Positions 24,678 through 33,255 of a stretch of 64,000 bases of DNA are shown here, in pieces. Both the position numbers and the translations under genes were made by a program. How positions within the stretch are numbered: the first letter of the stretch is position 1; every line of letters begins with the position of its first letter. Source of the stretch: an uncultured Bacilli bacterium (lineage in GTDB: Bacteria > Bacillota_I > Bacilli_A > RF39 > UBA660); assembly GCA_910577075.1 (NCBI GenBank), contig CAJTKV010000001.1, forward strand, positions 14,238 through 78,237, written 5' to 3'. Under the pieces are notes generated by a model, which worked only from the letters and a program-made list of their open reading frames with translations, was not told the DNA's origin and searched no databases.

Positions 24678-25349
24678 TTATAATTTATTTCCCTTTTTAT
24701 CAAACAAATATATAACTCCATGATATTTAATATTAAATGATGTTTGATTATCTCTTATTGAATCCTTAACTGTTCCCGGAAAAGCATATTCTTGATACTT
24801 TAATTTTGAATCAAAATAATGATTAATATGGACAATTACATCGACATCACTGTTTTCAAATAAATGAGCAAGTAAAGGTGCATTTAAAGTAGCTTTCTTC
24901 CCGCAAACATAAATAGTATGCTTTTGATGATCGACATTTCTTACAATGGTATACTCCGATAAATCTTCTTTTCCTCTAATAGTCGTAATAAAACTCTTAT
25001 CATCTATTCTAACTGCTATACTCCCAAATATATATTTATCTCCATAGACATTTTTTATAAATAATTCCCTATACCTAGACATATATTCTCTAAATACATC
25101 TAATCTTTTCTCAATATCAACTTTCTCCTTAACACGTTCTGTATGATAATATTCATCTCTATTGGCATCATCAATATACCCTACTTCATCTTTAATCTCA
25201 AAGACGCTTTTCTCCTTAGTTAATACATACTTGTTCTGAGCTGTTTCCATTATAATAAATTGCCATTTTTCGTCTAATAATTCTTTATATGTTTCATCGA
25301 CGATGTCATCATTTATATTATCTATATGTTTCTTTTTATACTTAATCAT
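24678..25349 (-). CDS. Class II aldolase/adducin-like protein of unknown function
   Basis: The protein has 223 residues. The C-terminal 130 residues show the class II aldolase pattern: YGDKYIFGSIAVRIDDKSFI resembles the GN(I)S-x-R glycine loop, PLLAHLFENSDVDVIVHINH matches the PS-E-x-x-xH / VxHxH region, and FPGTVKDSI follows. Of the usual zinc histidines only part is kept (VHINH), so activity is uncertain. The N-terminal 90 residues are charged and not recognisable. Its ATG overlaps the end of coaB by eight bases, placing it in the coaC operon. Flavoprotein-plus-aldolase gene pairs are not a standard part of coenzyme A synthesis, so it may serve a linked salvage or detoxification step. Confidence 0.5.
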   Translation of the reverse strand: MIKYKKKHIDNINDDIVDETYKELLDEKWQFIIMETAQNKYVLTKEKSVFEIKDEVGYIDDANRDEYYHTERVKEKVDIEKRLDVFREYMSRYRELFIKNVYGDKYIFGSIAVRIDDKSFITTIRGKEDLSEYTIVRNVDHQKHTIYVCGKKATLNAPLLAHLFENSDVDVIVHINHYFDSKLKYQEYAFPGTVKDSIRDNQTSFNIKYHGVIYLFDKKGNKL

Positions 25350-26076
25350 ATATCATCATCTCATTTATCAACTTTTCGGCAATATCTTCTTTTCCTGAAG
25401 CCTCAATATAATCATCCTCACCTATAATATATGCTAAATGATTGCCATTTCTTATATTAGATAAATCATTTGCAACAACTAAATCACATTTATTCTTATT
25501 TTTTAACTTGGTAGCCACATCGATTAATTCATCCTTTGTTACGCCATCTAATAATTTGAATCCTACAAGATATGTCTTTGGACTTAAATCCTTAATCATC
25601 GAAATTATCTTTGGCGTTCTCTTTAATTTGATCATCAAATCATCCTCATAAGAAGAAATCTTAGTAGCGATAATTGCATTACTCTTATCTGTAATATTAT
25701 CGTATAATGATAATTTCTTATTGTTTTCTATTGTATCAATAATTCTTTTAGCTGTTGTAACAAAATCCACCGTATAATCTGAGACCGCCATAGAATGAAT
25801 AAAGTAATCGATTTTTTCTGTCGTAAGTAATTTATCTACTGCTATCTTTAAATCATTCGTATCTATAATCTCTACAATCTCGATTTTTTCATGACTCGGT
25901 TTTAGCGCTGTCTTCGAAGCAATATAATAGATCTTTTCTATCTCATCACCTTTTAATTCCATTATCTTATTGGCAATTACCACTCCAAGTTTACCTGTAC
26001 TGCTATTGGTAATTTTTCTAACATTATCAATTCTTTCACTTGTGCCACCTGCCGTAATTATTATTTTATATTTCAT
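25342..26076 (-). CDS. coaB: Phosphopantothenate-cysteine ligase
   Basis: The enzyme joins 4'-phosphopantothenate and cysteine in coenzyme A synthesis. The protein has 244 residues from the ATG at 26076; AAGAAGG lies six bases upstream, too close for the ATG at 26082. IIITAGGTSERIDNVRKITN is the nucleotide-binding start, NSSTGKLG and IHSMAVSDYT follow, and LKRTPKIISMIKDLSPKTYLVGFKL holds the conserved lysine region. It is the separate CoaB form seen in streptococci and enterococci and is not fused to CoaC. The overlap with the preceding unknown gene (stop at 26066) and the following aldolase-like gene shows a coupled operon. Confidence 0.9.
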   Translation of the reverse strand: MKYKIIITAGGTSERIDNVRKITNSSTGKLGVVIANKIMELKGDEIEKIYYIASKTALKPSHEKIEIVEIIDTNDLKIAVDKLLTTEKIDYFIHSMAVSDYTVDFVTTAKRIIDTIENNKKLSLYDNITDKSNAIIATKISSYEDDLMIKLKRTPKIISMIKDLSPKTYLVGFKLLDGVTKDELIDVATKLKNKNKCDLVVANDLSNIRNGNHLAYIIGEDDYIEASGKEDIAEKLINEMMIYD

Positions 26077-26908
26077 ATCCATCCTTCTTTCTTAAAGCTT
26101 TTTCGCTTTCTTTTATTCTATATAGACCGCATAAATACTCACAGTTAATATAAAGTCCGTCTAATAATTCATCAATAATTCGCTTTTTTTCTTCTTTATT
26201 CTTTATATCTTCATCATCTAAAGTAACTTTCGAACTTCCATAAAGTATTCTCAATTTTTCTCCTAATTTAAACTTAACTTCTATAAAATCATTTGAATTC
26301 AGATAACCATTTCCAAATGAAAGAGTAAATGTTGATAATTTATCAAATACTTCACCATCGATTTTGGAAAATAAAACCGTTGTTCCATTGCCAAATATAA
26401 ATTTGTTTCTTAACTCCCTAAAGCATTCCAAGAATAAATCATTATTACGTACTATATCTAAGCATTCTTTTATTTTTTCCCTTTCTATATCCATGCCCTT
26501 ACTTTTAAATTCTCTTGAAAACCTTTTTTTGCCATTATCGACATTGGCAAAATAATCATCGCCATCTCTTCTGACAAAATTTACTATAGTATTCCCGTCT
26601 TTAAAGGTTTCAAAAGATGGAGCAATTACCTCGAGAATTAAGAGCGCAAAATCACCACTTATCGAATGATAGCCATATAATACCTCTCTTCCCAGTGTCT
26701 TTAAAATATCCAAAAGTTGTTCACTTTCTAAATCATATGCCAAATATGCAGTATTAAATTTATTCACAATATCATACAAACTAACTGAATCATCATAATT
26801 TATATCTCTTTTACGTCCATTGTTTATAACTGTGCATACTTCATAAGGATCTTTTACTGTCAGTGTTGTAACTAGATTAAAATCATAAATAAAATTTGTT
26901 AAATCCAT
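26066..26908 (-). CDS. Unrecognised protein encoded between coaC and coaB
   Basis: The protein has 280 residues from the ATG at 26908, which has a very strong ribosome binding site (AAGGAGGAATAAT). The start is one base after the coaC stop, and its end overlaps coaB by 11 bases. No membrane segment or signal peptide is visible. There is a mixed alpha/beta pattern with few cysteines, a cluster VNFVRRDGDDYFANVDNGKKR, a Gly-rich FIFGNGTTVLF and TLSFGNGYLNSNDFIEVKF. None of these is a motif I can assign. The tight position inside the coenzyme A operon suggests a related step or a regulator of the pathway. I do not recognise the family. Confidence 0.6.
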   Translation of the reverse strand: MDLTNFIYDFNLVTTLTVKDPYEVCTVINNGRKRDINYDDSVSLYDIVNKFNTAYLAYDLESEQLLDILKTLGREVLYGYHSISGDFALLILEVIAPSFETFKDGNTIVNFVRRDGDDYFANVDNGKKRFSREFKSKGMDIEREKIKECLDIVRNNDLFLECFRELRNKFIFGNGTTVLFSKIDGEVFDKLSTFTLSFGNGYLNSNDFIEVKFKLGEKLRILYGSSKVTLDDEDIKNKEEKKRIIDELLDGLYINCEYLCGLYRIKESEKALRKKDGYEI

Positions 26909-26909
26909 A

Positions 26910-27455
26910 TTATTCCTCCTTAAGCAGTTCATTTAGACTAGCAATTATCTTATCCTTATCTGCCAGTTTTCCAACAGCTTTATATCCACAAGCTAAATTA
27001 CCACAGACAGGATCAATAAAATGATATCCATATTTTTTAAGTTTTTTTATATTATCTTGTACAATGCCATTTTCATACATTCCATTATTCATTGCTGGCG
27101 CTATTAAAACTTGGGATTTTGTTGCCATTACCGTCGTCGAAAGCATATCATCGGCTATACCATTAGCTAACTTGCCAATAATGTTTGCTGTTGCTGGTGC
27201 TATTAAAACTAAATCAGCTTTCCTAGCTAGACTTATGTGTTCAACATCAACATGATCTTTTTCATGAAACATATCCACAACTACTCTACTCTTAGATAAA
27301 GTTTCCAAAGTAAGTGGTGTAATAAACTTTGTAGCATTTTCCGTCATTATAATATCGACATTTGCGCCCTCTCTTTTCAAATGATTTATAACATCACATA
27401 TTTTATAACAAGCAATTCCTCCTGTTACTCCAATTAGTATATTCTTATCTTTCAT
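26910..27455 (-). CDS. coaC: Phosphopantothenoylcysteine decarboxylase
   Basis: This FMN enzyme decarboxylates phosphopantothenoylcysteine. The protein has 181 residues and belongs to the HFCD flavoprotein family. ILIGVTGGIACYKICDVI binds FMN phosphate, VDVEHISLARKADLVLIAPATANIIGKLANGIADD contains the active-site histidine, LIAPAMNNGMYEN is the PxMNxxMW-type motif, and FIDPVCGNLACGYKAVGKL is the substrate clamp with the reactive cysteine. It is divergent from the LysR gene at 27548 and is first in the order coaC, unknown, coaB, aldolase-like. Confidence 0.92.
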   Translation of the reverse strand: MKDKNILIGVTGGIACYKICDVINHLKREGANVDIIMTENATKFITPLTLETLSKSRVVVDMFHEKDHVDVEHISLARKADLVLIAPATANIIGKLANGIADDMLSTTVMATKSQVLIAPAMNNGMYENGIVQDNIKKLKKYGYHFIDPVCGNLACGYKAVGKLADKDKIIASLNELLKEE

Positions 27456-27497
27456 GCTCTTCCTCTCTCTTTCTAATTACATTGTATTCTATTTTTG

Positions 27498-27527
27498 TTG
27501 ATAAGTTAAATATATAAATGTTATAAT
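27498..27527 (+). promoter_or_regulatory. Promoter of the LysR gene (TTGATA - 18 - TATAAT, extended -10)
   Basis: TTGATA at 27498-27503 and TATAAT at 27522-27527 are separated by 18 bases, with TG one base before the -10 box. The LysR ATG is 21 bases downstream of the -10 box. The region is only 92 bases from the coaC start, so a LysR operator could control both directions. Confidence 0.65.
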
Positions 27528-27547
27528 ATTAATAAGGAGAACTTATA

Positions 27548-28414
27548 ATGAATATAGACTTAGAATTATATAAAACTTTTTATGTTGTTGCAAAGCATAA
27601 ACACATGACTAAAGCCAGTGAAGAATTGCACATATCCCAGCCAGCGATATCCCAATCTATCAAAAAATTGGAAGACCAACTAGATGGCACTTTATTTTTA
27701 AGAAGCAATAAAGGCATGGAACTTACCGAAGAGGGAAAAATGTTTTACGAATATGTCAAAGGTGCTTTAGAACTTATAGATAATGCCGAAAAGGAATTTA
27801 CATCTTTTAAAACCCTTGATAAGGGAGAAATAAAAATTGGATGCTCGACTACCCTTACCAAATTAATATTAATGGATTCCATTGAAAAATTTCATCAAGA
27901 CTATCCCAACACCAATATCAATATTACAAACGAACTTACGAGCAAGTTAATCGAAGATCTAAAATTGGGAAAATTAGACTTTGTCATTTTTAATGAAAGT
28001 AACATTAAGGAATCCAATGTTAGTTTGAAAAAAATCAAAGAACTAAAACAAGGATTTATCTATAATCCAATATACTTCAATGATGACGTAAAATCTTTTA
28101 AGGATTTAAATAACTTTCCCTTAATACTTCAAAGACCAGAATCTAACAGTCGTAAACTTCTTAATCACTTTGCCCTTCAAAATAACGTAAATTTAATTCC
28201 TAAAATAGAAACTGTCAGTCAAGAATTAGTTACAGAATTTACTAATATTGGTTTGGGTATTGGTTTTGCCATAATTGATCTAGCCAAAAGGAACTTTAAA
28301 AACTTAAAAGAACTTGAAATAAATAAATCTATTCCCAAAATAAATATTTATTTAGCTACTAACAAGAATACTCTTTTAACATTTGCTAGCAAAAAGTTTA
28401 TCGAATATTTATAA
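27548..28414 (+). CDS. LysR-family transcriptional regulator
   Basis: The protein has 288 residues. The winged HTH occupies residues 1-60: YKTFYVVAKHKHMTKASEEL, then HISQPAISQSIKKLEDQLDG and LFLRSNKGMELTEEG. The linker helix and a substrate-binding type 2 domain follow (GEIKIGCSTTLTKLILMD and later EFTNIGLGIGFAI). Its divergent position with respect to coaC is the classical LysR arrangement, so the coaC-coaB operon is its likely target, with an intermediate of that pathway as possible ligand. GGAG precedes the ATG. A second LysR protein lies at 61239-62126. Confidence 0.92.
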   Translation: MNIDLELYKTFYVVAKHKHMTKASEELHISQPAISQSIKKLEDQLDGTLFLRSNKGMELTEEGKMFYEYVKGALELIDNAEKEFTSFKTLDKGEIKIGCSTTLTKLILMDSIEKFHQDYPNTNINITNELTSKLIEDLKLGKLDFVIFNESNIKESNVSLKKIKELKQGFIYNPIYFNDDVKSFKDLNNFPLILQRPESNSRKLLNHFALQNNVNLIPKIETVSQELVTEFTNIGLGIGFAIIDLAKRNFKNLKELEINKSIPKINIYLATNKNTLLTFASKKFIEYL

Positions 28415-28420
28415 CATATA

Positions 28421-28450
28421 AAAATGTCAGTATCAATCTACTGGCATTTT
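28421..28450. terminator. Bidirectional terminator between LysR and acyltransferase genes
   Basis: AAAATGTCAGTA (28421) and TACTGGCATTTT (ending 28450) form a 12-pair stem with one G-T pair, A/T tracts on both sides and a six-base loop. The minus-strand stop at 28433 lies inside the structure. Confidence 0.75.
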
Positions 28451-29278
28451 CTTTAATTTACCACAACCTAAGTGAAATTTTTTTCTCTTTATCAATCTAT
28501 CTTTTATTTTTCTCTGCAAACTTGTCTCTTCACTTAAGACATCATAGTTTTCAACACTGCTTATTCCATATACATGGTTGAGAATATCATCTGTACACTC
28601 TTCACCCGCAGATATTTTAAATAAACTTTGAAATTTGGCAATATTTGATTCTTCATCGACAAGTTTTAATATTTCTTTACTAAGCAACCAAGAATTACAA
28701 TAATAATTATACTTATCCAATCTAAAGTACTTGTGTATATAAGATTTTGACTTTTTAAGGGAATCTAATACTTCATCATAATCTAATTTAGTTCCTCCGA
28801 AGATATGTATTTTTATATCTTTACCGGACAATCCATACTGCAATCTTCCTACTTCAATTATCTTAATACGAATAAAATAAAGTCCCCATAGTAGCTGAGA
28901 AAATCTTATTCCATCTAATTTTCTAATCCATATATCATTAGTAAGACATTCTCTTACTCTCAATTTATGAAGACGTACCTGTTCATCATCAAACAAATGT
29001 CCCTTCATGTTGATCATATGCAATTTATATCCCAATAATAGAATAATATTAGTAACCCATAAATCTTCAAAATTAAAAATCTGAGTAATACTCTTAATCT
29101 TCCACATATTTGTAAGATCATCACTATATAAAGGGGATAATACTGAATAAAACTGCATTACTAAATCATTTTCAGTTAAATAATCCACACATTTTAAACA
29201 TCTATTATAATAATCTTCATCATCAATCTCATAAAATTTTAAAGCCTCTTCAATATCTTCAATAGTTATTCCTATCAC
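28433..29278 (-). CDS. Acyltransferase-domain protein with GNAT-like C-terminal domain
   Basis: The protein has 281 residues. The C-terminal half contains LLWGLYFIRIKIIEVGRLQY, IKIHIFGGTKLDY and DEVLDSLKKSKSYIHKYF, then CNSWLLSKEILKLVDEESNI followed by FQSLF. This order (E-x-GRLQ, H-I-P-like strand, W-LL and FQ) matches the two-domain family annotated in clostridia as acyltransferase domain-containing proteins with a divergent GNAT fold. The physiological acyl acceptor is unknown. The gene follows the HAD gene by one base and is presumably co-transcribed with it. Confidence 0.6.
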   Translation of the reverse strand: MIGITIEDIEEALKFYEIDDEDYYNRCLKCVDYLTENDLVMQFYSVLSPLYSDDLTNMWKIKSITQIFNFEDLWVTNIILLLGYKLHMINMKGHLFDDEQVRLHKLRVRECLTNDIWIRKLDGIRFSQLLWGLYFIRIKIIEVGRLQYGLSGKDIKIHIFGGTKLDYDEVLDSLKKSKSYIHKYFRLDKYNYYCNSWLLSKEILKLVDEESNIAKFQSLFKISAGEECTDDILNHVYGISSVENYDVLSEETSLQRKIKDRLIKRKKFHLGCGKLKKMPVD

Positions 29279-29279
29279 T

Positions 29280-29849
29280 TTAATTATCTCCTAGCATCAA
29301 AAACTTATATATTTCTCCCCAATTGTTAACAACCTTAAAACATCTAGCATCATCAACTTTATCGGAAGCAGCGTTTTTAAAATATATACCTGTTATATTT
29401 TCTTTAGCAGCATTCTTGCATATATCGATATCATCATCGACTATATAATCACATTTTTCACTCTTCAATCTTTCAATTTTGCTATGCTCATTAAAGAAAA
29501 CTTTTAAATTGTCAATTCCTGCATTTTTTAACTTTTCTAGACCATAATTAGTCTCTTCTTCACTTCTACTTGTTATAACTATAATCTCAAAATTATTCAT
29601 AAGTTTTTTCAAAACTAATTCTACACCTGTCATAAGATTTGCCGTTGATAAAACTGTTGGAGCGTTTTTCTTGTAGAAATCTTTAAGTTCCTCTTCTGAC
29701 CAATCATATCTTTTTTGAAATAATCTTGGCGAATTATCAATTATATTATCTCTGCCAAATTTATCGACATCATGCATTTCAGCATATACTCTATACAAAT
29801 TTTCTGAATCAAATACAACTCCATCTAAATCAAGCGCTATCTTCTTCAT
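29280..29849 (-). CDS. HAD-family 5'-nucleotidase-like hydrolase
   Basis: The protein has 189 residues from the ATG at 29849 (GAAGGGAAAG upstream), shorter than the frame open to 29915. LDLDGVVFDSENLYRVYAEM carries the DxD nucleophile pair, IIVITSRSEEETNYGLEKL is motif II and YIVDDDIDICKNAAKEN is motif IV. The cap region NSPRLFQKRYDWSEEELKDFY is recognisably similar to the corresponding part of the nucleotidase half of the fusion protein at 17600-19042, so the two are paralogues. Together with the following acyltransferase-like gene it may act on an activated metabolite. Confidence 0.85.
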   Translation of the reverse strand: MKKIALDLDGVVFDSENLYRVYAEMHDVDKFGRDNIIDNSPRLFQKRYDWSEEELKDFYKKNAPTVLSTANLMTGVELVLKKLMNNFEIIVITSRSEEETNYGLEKLKNAGIDNLKVFFNEHSKIERLKSEKCDYIVDDDIDICKNAAKENITGIYFKNAASDKVDDARCFKVVNNWGEIYKFLMLGDN

Positions 29850-29871
29850 ATTATCTTTCCCTTCAATTTTT

Positions 29872-30618
29872 TTACCTTTTCTTTCTTCCCAGTAATACTG
29901 CCAAAAGCAAACCAATAAATACTAATAATGCTCCTACACCAATTATAATATATTTATCATAATTTTTCTTTTCTACTATTTGGGAAATTTCTTTTTCCTT
30001 TTGCGTACTTGTTGTTGTACTAACTGATGTACTAATAGAAGCTGTCATGCTAGTTGTTGTGCTATTACTTGTCGTCGTTTCACTACTAGTTGTATTATCC
30101 GTCATTACCTTAGATGACGTGGACTTCTTAGTTGTCGTCGGTTTCTTTGTCGTCGTCGTTGTTGTTCTTGGAACATCTAAATAGATGAAACCATAATCTG
30201 ATGTTATTGCTTTTACTTCATCCACAGATATAGTTTGATTGGTTGCTATACCCGTAGAGTTCATTGCACCACCCTCATCATAGGTAATATTATTTCCATC
30301 TACTTTTGTTACAAATGCCACATGTCCACCAAATCCGTCACCATAATTCCAGATCATAAGAGAATTAACTTTTGGTTCTTTTCCCGTTGCAAATCCCGCC
30401 TTCTTTGCCTGCTTATGCCATGTCCAGACATTATACCAAGTAGGTAATTCAATTCCCGTTCTCTTCTTCGTTTCGCCCCAAGCATACCAAGTACAATTTA
30501 CTATCTTTCCAAATCCTAAATCTTCATAATGCGGATAAGGATTGCTCTTCGCAGAAACGGAAGTTACTCCTACTATACTAAACACAAAAATTGCTAAAAA
30601 CCACTTCATCTTCTTCAT
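29872..30618 (-). CDS. Membrane-anchored, secreted CHAP-domain peptidoglycan hydrolase
   Basis: The start at ATG 30618 gives a signal peptide (MKKMKWFLAIFVFSIVGVTS-VSA, cleavage near residue 23). The CHAP domain spans about 28-148, with the catalytic cysteine in VNCTWYAWGE (Cys42) and histidine in GFGGHVAFV (His99). A threonine/serine-rich, probably wall-spanning linker of about 60 residues follows (TTTTTTKKPTTTKK region). The C-terminus has a hydrophobic segment (YIIIGVGALLVFIGLLLAVL) and the basic tail GRKKR. There is no LPxTG, so it is anchored by the membrane. CHAP enzymes cleave the stem peptide or amide bonds, which suggests a role in wall remodelling or cell separation. Confidence 0.88.
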   Translation of the reverse strand: MKKMKWFLAIFVFSIVGVTSVSAKSNPYPHYEDLGFGKIVNCTWYAWGETKKRTGIELPTWYNVWTWHKQAKKAGFATGKEPKVNSLMIWNYGDGFGGHVAFVTKVDGNNITYDEGGAMNSTGIATNQTISVDEVKAITSDYGFIYLDVPRTTTTTTKKPTTTKKSTSSKVMTDNTTSSETTTSNSTTTSMTASISTSVSTTTSTQKEKEISQIVEKKNYDKYIIIGVGALLVFIGLLLAVLLGRKKR

Positions 30619-30661
30619 TTTATCACATCCAATTTTATTATAACATATACAAAATAAATAT

Positions 30662-30690
30662 ATAAAAAGAAAATGCGCCAATTAAGCGCA
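30662..30690 (-). terminator. Terminator downstream of the helicase gene
   Basis: On the minus strand TGCGC-TTAATTG-GCGCA is followed by TTTTCTTTTT, starting seven bases after the stop at 30697. Confidence 0.75.
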
Positions 30691-30696
30691 TACAAT

Positions 30697-32709
30697 CTAT
30701 CTATTAGTTAATTTCAAATGTTTATCTATTTCCTCTATAGAAGTATTAGAGCATGGGAATAGTTCATCTGCCATATCTCCCATTCGTTTTTCCGCCCCAG
30801 TAATAAATTCTTCCATAGAATAAAAATCTTCAATACCTTCACATAATTTTTTCGTTTTTAATGCTTTTGGATTTTTATCAACCTCAGAAGCAAGCAACGA
30901 CCATCTTTGATAAGCTTCTCCATTTTTTTCTCTTCTTTGAGGACCTAAATATTTATCTAACCAAGCTATTTTTAAATCCGTATGTAACTTATTAAACCAT
31001 AGTAATAAATCATAATTACTCTTAGATAATTTATAATTTTCTTGATTTAAATTCTTCATTAGTTCTTTAACTTTTTTATATTGTGCATTATACCAAGTTG
31101 TCATATAAGTTCCATCAAAAAAACAATAGTCCTTACTCTTAGGTAAGACATTTCCATATTCTATAGTCCTCTCATAATATGCGGATCTCTTATCTTCAAC
31201 ATTTGGTAAATCTATTCCCCTTAAATAATTTTCAAGATAAGCAAGCATCTCAATGACATACATATCATCACTTGAGATTTTATAATCTTTATTCTTTTTA
31301 TATAGTCTAAGTTCATTCTTAGCTATTTTTAACATCTCTTTATACCAATCACGCAAATATGTTCCATCTTTATATTTTTCATCTGGATCTTCTAAATATC
31401 CCGAATTGGAAATAATTCTATCACAATAAATATCTGTTTTATCTCTATTACTTAAATAAGCTGTTTGACAAATAGATTCAATATAATTATTTAAATCAGT
31501 TATATTACCACCAAATGAGACATTTTGTAGGCCAACTATACCGTTTCCTGTTTCTCCCTTTTTCTCATAATTATCTCGCAAATGTAAAAAATTCAAAGAA
31601 CTGATTCTGGTAAGATTCCCCCCTAAATCCAATATTCTAACCGGCATCTTATTTCCCAAAGAACAACCTCTACCAAACTTTTGTAAAAAGTCACGATAGG
31701 CATTTGTTTTATTGGCAAAAATAATTTGCATTTCGCCATCTGTATGAAAGCCTTCTGTCATCTGTCTTATTGATAATAAAACTTTACTATTGCCATCTCT
31801 AAACTCATTATTTTTAAATTCATTAATATTCTCTGAATTTTCCTTTTTTGGCAATCTACACGAAGTCTTATATATATCCAATGTTGGAAACTCTCTTCTT
31901 AATAATCTTTCCTTAGCTAACAAATCATTAAAATCTCGACAGTAAAACATTATTTTAGTTTGATGCAAATTCAAATATTTTTTTAATATATGAACTATAC
32001 CTGCTTCTTTGTTTAAATAATCAACTAATTGATCAATCTGCTCTTCACTGATATTTTCTCCTACTCGTTTTTTTAATATATCTATTGCTTCTTCACGAGT
32101 ATTTCGCGATAGAACAAAAAATTCGTCATATATAGGTATCGAAAACAAGTCGTTTGCAAACGCTTCATCAAGAGAATAAAAAAATGAAACATTGCCATCG
32201 TATAAGACATTTGCCATATTGACTCTCTTTTTTAATTCTTCATCATTATCATCATTTACTATTTCAAAATCCCACTGCAAAATTGGGGTTGCCGATAATC
32301 CCAAGTACTTTCTTTCTCCATCGTCATTAAACATTTTGGAAATTGATTCATATCTCTTCTTTTTGGCAATGGCATGAAATTCATCACAGACAAACAAATC
32401 AAATGTAGGAACAATTCCCTTCTTTATCATTTCATGAAGTTGAGCATAAGTATAAAATTTTAAATCGGCAAAATCCTTATCCAAATCATAACCCATATTG
32501 GTTAAATGTTCTTGTATTTGTTCTAAATGGAGCTGTCTAGGTGCTGCAAAAACAATAGCTTTATCTGCATAATTCAACATAGCTGAAGTAGCAATTGCTG
32601 ATTTTCCTATTCCCATTGTCGCGATAACGCATGAACGTTTCTTAAACTCTAAATCATTTAAAACATTTTCTATTGCTTCTTTAATATGCGGATAATCAAA
32701 AATATTCAT
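30697..32709 (-). CDS. DEAD/DEAH-box helicase-like protein with helicase-associated repeats
   Basis: The protein has 670 residues. Motif I is ATMGIGKSAIAT (residue about 30), motif II VCDEFHAI, motif III GLSATPIL, then MFYCRDFNDL, LLSIRQMTEGFHTDG and motif VI QKFGRGCSLG: a superfamily 2 helicase core of the ResIII type. From about 430 two copies of a helical segment appear (KDGTYLRDWYKEMLKIAKNE and FFDGTYMTTWYNAQYKKVKE), like the helicase-associated domain repeats often found in plasmid and phage helicases. No nuclease or methyltransferase domain is present and no restriction partner is adjacent. It has its own ribosome binding site (GGGGG). The DNA or RNA substrate is unknown. Confidence 0.78.
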   Translation of the reverse strand: MNIFDYPHIKEAIENVLNDLEFKKRSCVIATMGIGKSAIATSAMLNYADKAIVFAAPRQLHLEQIQEHLTNMGYDLDKDFADLKFYTYAQLHEMIKKGIVPTFDLFVCDEFHAIAKKKRYESISKMFNDDGERKYLGLSATPILQWDFEIVNDDNDEELKKRVNMANVLYDGNVSFFYSLDEAFANDLFSIPIYDEFFVLSRNTREEAIDILKKRVGENISEEQIDQLVDYLNKEAGIVHILKKYLNLHQTKIMFYCRDFNDLLAKERLLRREFPTLDIYKTSCRLPKKENSENINEFKNNEFRDGNSKVLLSIRQMTEGFHTDGEMQIIFANKTNAYRDFLQKFGRGCSLGNKMPVRILDLGGNLTRISSLNFLHLRDNYEKKGETGNGIVGLQNVSFGGNITDLNNYIESICQTAYLSNRDKTDIYCDRIISNSGYLEDPDEKYKDGTYLRDWYKEMLKIAKNELRLYKKNKDYKISSDDMYVIEMLAYLENYLRGIDLPNVEDKRSAYYERTIEYGNVLPKSKDYCFFDGTYMTTWYNAQYKKVKELMKNLNQENYKLSKSNYDLLLWFNKLHTDLKIAWLDKYLGPQRREKNGEAYQRWSLLASEVDKNPKALKTKKLCEGIEDFYSMEEFITGAEKRMGDMADELFPCSNTSIEEIDKHLKLTNR

Positions 32710-32799
32710 AAAGTCATGCCCCCTTAATTAATCCTATATTTTAAGGTTTCTATTCTCTAAAGTCAATAGTTCATAACAATATATTTTAATCTAAACAAA

Positions 32800-32825
32800 T
32801 AAAACACCAACTATTACATTGGTGC
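32800..32825 (-). terminator. Terminator downstream of the Nudix gene
   Basis: A six-pair stem CACCAA/TTGGTG is followed on the minus strand by TTTTATTT, 14 bases past the stop at 32839. Confidence 0.65.
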
Positions 32826-32838
32826 TTTCATTATATCA

Positions 32839-33246
32839 TCATATTAATTTTAAATCCTCTAGCATTAGTTTATGATCATAGGCTAGTTCCATTTCTCTTA
32901 TTTCCTCTGGCTTAAACCATTTAACTTCATCGCATTCGCTTACTGCTGAAGGAGTCCCACTTATAATATCACAAAAATGCGGAAGGCAAATCATTGTTTT
33001 AGTTGGATGTCTTCCGATTTTATCATAATATCTTCCCGTGAATCGGATATTTCCTATCTCGACACCAATTTCCTCCATAGCTTCTCTTTTTAAAGCATTT
33101 TCGATTTCTTCGCCCCATTCAACTTTACCAGCTATTAATCCCCATAATTGTTTATAGGCACCTCTTGTACGATGCATTAAAAGTATTTCACCCTTATCAT
33201 TTCTTATAATTGCATCGACACCTATATATGGATGGTCTGTTTGCAT
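32839..33246 (-). CDS. Nudix hydrolase
   Basis: The protein has 135 residues. The Nudix box GKVEWGEEIENALKREAMEEIGVEIG is canonical, preceded by VDAIIRNDKGEILLMHRTRG and LWGLIAGK. This resembles NTP- and GDP-sugar-type Nudix enzymes with an SHY-like loop (PHFCDII). The ATG at 33246 has GAGGG upstream and lies 9 bases after the radical SAM gene, so it is the last gene of a three-gene unit with two radical SAM proteins. Confidence 0.9.
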   Translation of the reverse strand: MQTDHPYIGVDAIIRNDKGEILLMHRTRGAYKQLWGLIAGKVEWGEEIENALKREAMEEIGVEIGNIRFTGRYYDKIGRHPTKTMICLPHFCDIISGTPSAVSECDEVKWFKPEEIREMELAYDHKLMLEDLKLI

Positions 33247-33255
33247 AATATCCCT

